22,307 bases of DNA from Oryzihumus sp036391795 (lineage in GTDB: Bacteria; Actinomycetota; Actinomycetes; Actinomycetales; Dermatophilaceae): NCBI RefSeq assembly GCF_036391795.1, contig NZ_DASVZH010000131.1:1-22307 (forward strand), read 5' to 3'. Position numbers and translations under genes: made by a program. A model generated the notes under the pieces. That model had not been told where the DNA came from, made no database searches, and was given only the letters and a program-made list of their open reading frames with translations. Position 1 is the first letter of the stretch, and each line of letters begins with the position of its first letter. Positions 21,486-22,307 of this stretch are shown here, one piece after another.

Positions 21486-21491
21486 TAGGCT
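21486..21491 (+). promoter_or_regulatory. Probable -10 element of the MFS gene
   Basis: TAGGCT lies 6 nt before GTG 21498, with no Shine-Dalgarno, so the message is probably leaderless. It is 24 nt after the TipA-like stop codon. No good -35 is seen. Confidence 0.45.
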
Positions 21492-21497
21492 CACCGT

Positions 21498-22307
21498 GTG
21501 AGCCAGCCAGAGCACTCCCCACCGGCGGGCCTCGCCGGCGACGTGCGCGGCGTGCTCGCCATCACCTCGTTCCGCCGGCTCTGGGCCACCTTCGCGCTGT
21601 CCAGCTTCGGGGACTGGTTGGGCATCCTCGCCACCACCTCCCTGGCCGGCACCCTGGCCACCAGCCCAGCCGCGGAGTACCTCGCGGTCTCCGGGATCTT
21701 CATCCTCCGGCTCGCGCCGGCCATCGTCTTCGGGCCGCTGGCCGGGGCGCTGGCCGACCGGTTCAGCCGCCGGACGGTGATGATCGTCGGCGACGGGCTG
21801 CGGTTCCTGCTGATCTGCACGATCCCGCTCGTCGGGACCCTGTGGTGGCTCTACGTCGCGACGCTGCTCATCGAGTGCGTCGGCCTGTTCTGGGCGCCCG
21901 CCAAGGAGGCGGCGATGCCCAACTTCGTGCCCCGGGACAAGCTGGAGACCGCCAACCAGCTCAGCCTCGTCGCCGACTACGGCACCGCCCCCGTGGCCGC
22001 GTTGCTGTTCTCCGGCCTGGCCCTGGTCAACACCCCGCTGCGCGCGGTCATCCCGGGGCTGGACGCCTCGGGGGACTACCTCGCGATCTGGGTCGACGCC
22101 CTGACGTTCCTCGTGAGCGCGATCGTCGTGTGGACGATCACCTTCCCGCCGGTGGCCCACGAGGTCAGCGCCCGCGCCGAGACGCTGTGGCGCACCATCG
22201 TCGACGGCTGGGAGTTCGTCGTGCGCACCCCGCTGGTGCGCGGGCTCGTTGCAGGGATGCTCGGCGCCTTCGCCGCCGGTGGCCTGGTCATCGGCCTGGC
22301 CCAGCGC
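21498..22307 (+). CDS. MFS transporter, partial at the right edge
   Basis: The first 270 codons of a major facilitator superfamily transporter, cut by the window end with the frame still open. It begins MSQPEHSPPAG from GTG 21498. FRRLWATFALSSFGDWL starts the first span, and GPLAGALADRFSRR is the conserved loop between spans two and three (G-x3-D-R-x-x-R type). Multiple hydrophobic segments follow, with WAPAKEAAMPNFVP as in the EntS/MFS_3 drug and siderophore exporter group. Substrate is unknown. A place directly after a TipA-like drug sensor suggests an efflux pump, though it seems to have its own -10 element. Confidence 0.85.
   Translation, partial: MSQPEHSPPAGLAGDVRGVLAITSFRRLWATFALSSFGDWLGILATTSLAGTLATSPAAEYLAVSGIFILRLAPAIVFGPLAGALADRFSRRTVMIVGDGLRFLLICTIPLVGTLWWLYVATLLIECVGLFWAPAKEAAMPNFVPRDKLETANQLSLVADYGTAPVAALLFSGLALVNTPLRAVIPGLDASGDYLAIWVDALTFLVSAIVVWTITFPPVAHEVSARAETLWRTIVDGWEFVVRTPLVRGLVAGMLGAFAAGGLVIGLAQR

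Noticed and set aside
1..22307. tRNA, rRNA, CRISPR array, prophage or toxin-antitoxin module
   Set aside because: No cloverleaf with CCA-adjacent arms, no regularly spaced repeats, no phage-type genes and no paired small ORFs were seen in the gaps.

Overview
The window is very GC-rich, densely coding chromosomal DNA with the codon bias of a high-GC actinobacterium. Several traits point the same way: a BldG-like STAS protein, an SigB/SigF-type sigma factor, a GAF-ANTAR protein, a DtxR/IdeR-type iron box, a TopA with glycine-arginine-tyrosine C-terminal repeats and a lysine-rich tail, and many genes that look leaderless. A member of the Micrococcales (Intrasporangiaceae-like) is my inference; the sequence alone does not fix the genus. 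No tRNA, rRNA, CRISPR array, insertion sequence or prophage is visible, and no gap between genes exceeds 300 bases.

Layout. 1-2957 (minus): a DUF1998/MrfA-type helicase followed by a small membrane protein, ending in a hairpin. 3112-6057 (plus): a BldG-like anti-sigma factor antagonist, then a K+-independent H+-translocating pyrophosphatase whose upstream region holds a 47-bp symmetric pair of Crp-like sites and a leader hairpin. 6127-6621 (minus): a DUF6328 membrane protein. 6649-10187 (plus): an SigB/SigF-type sigma gene with a structured leader, a GAF-ANTAR regulator, topoisomerase IB and a hemerythrin-like protein. 10310-11818 (plus): an NPPF-motif methyltransferase. 11828-15301 (plus): an iron box followed by the EfeUOB iron uptake operon; efeO is preceded by a ten-codon leader ORF that overlaps its start, and the 3' end of efeB is duplicated 233 bp downstream. 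15562-16752 (minus): a MazG-like pyrophosphohydrolase and a LigB/DODA-type dioxygenase. 16966-19722 (plus): DNA topoisomerase I. 19846-20574 (plus): an SprT-like metalloprotease behind a probable LexA box. 20671-21462 (plus): a TipA-like MerR regulator with a canonical operator and an internal start. 21498 to the right edge (plus): an MFS transporter, cut by the window.

Common threads. Three sequences fit the actinobacterial SigB/SigF promoter form GTTT-N15..17-GGGTA(A/C): before the sigma gene, before the hemerythrin gene, and in the gap after the hemerythrin gene. Together with the BldG-like protein this suggests a local general-stress circuit. A second thread is DNA integrity: MrfA-like helicase, two topoisomerases and an SOS-boxed SprT protease. 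A third is start-site style: six genes have a -10-like hexamer 6-7 nt before the start codon, which suggests leaderless transcripts. All regulatory calls come from reading motifs by eye and have not been tested by alignment or experiment.
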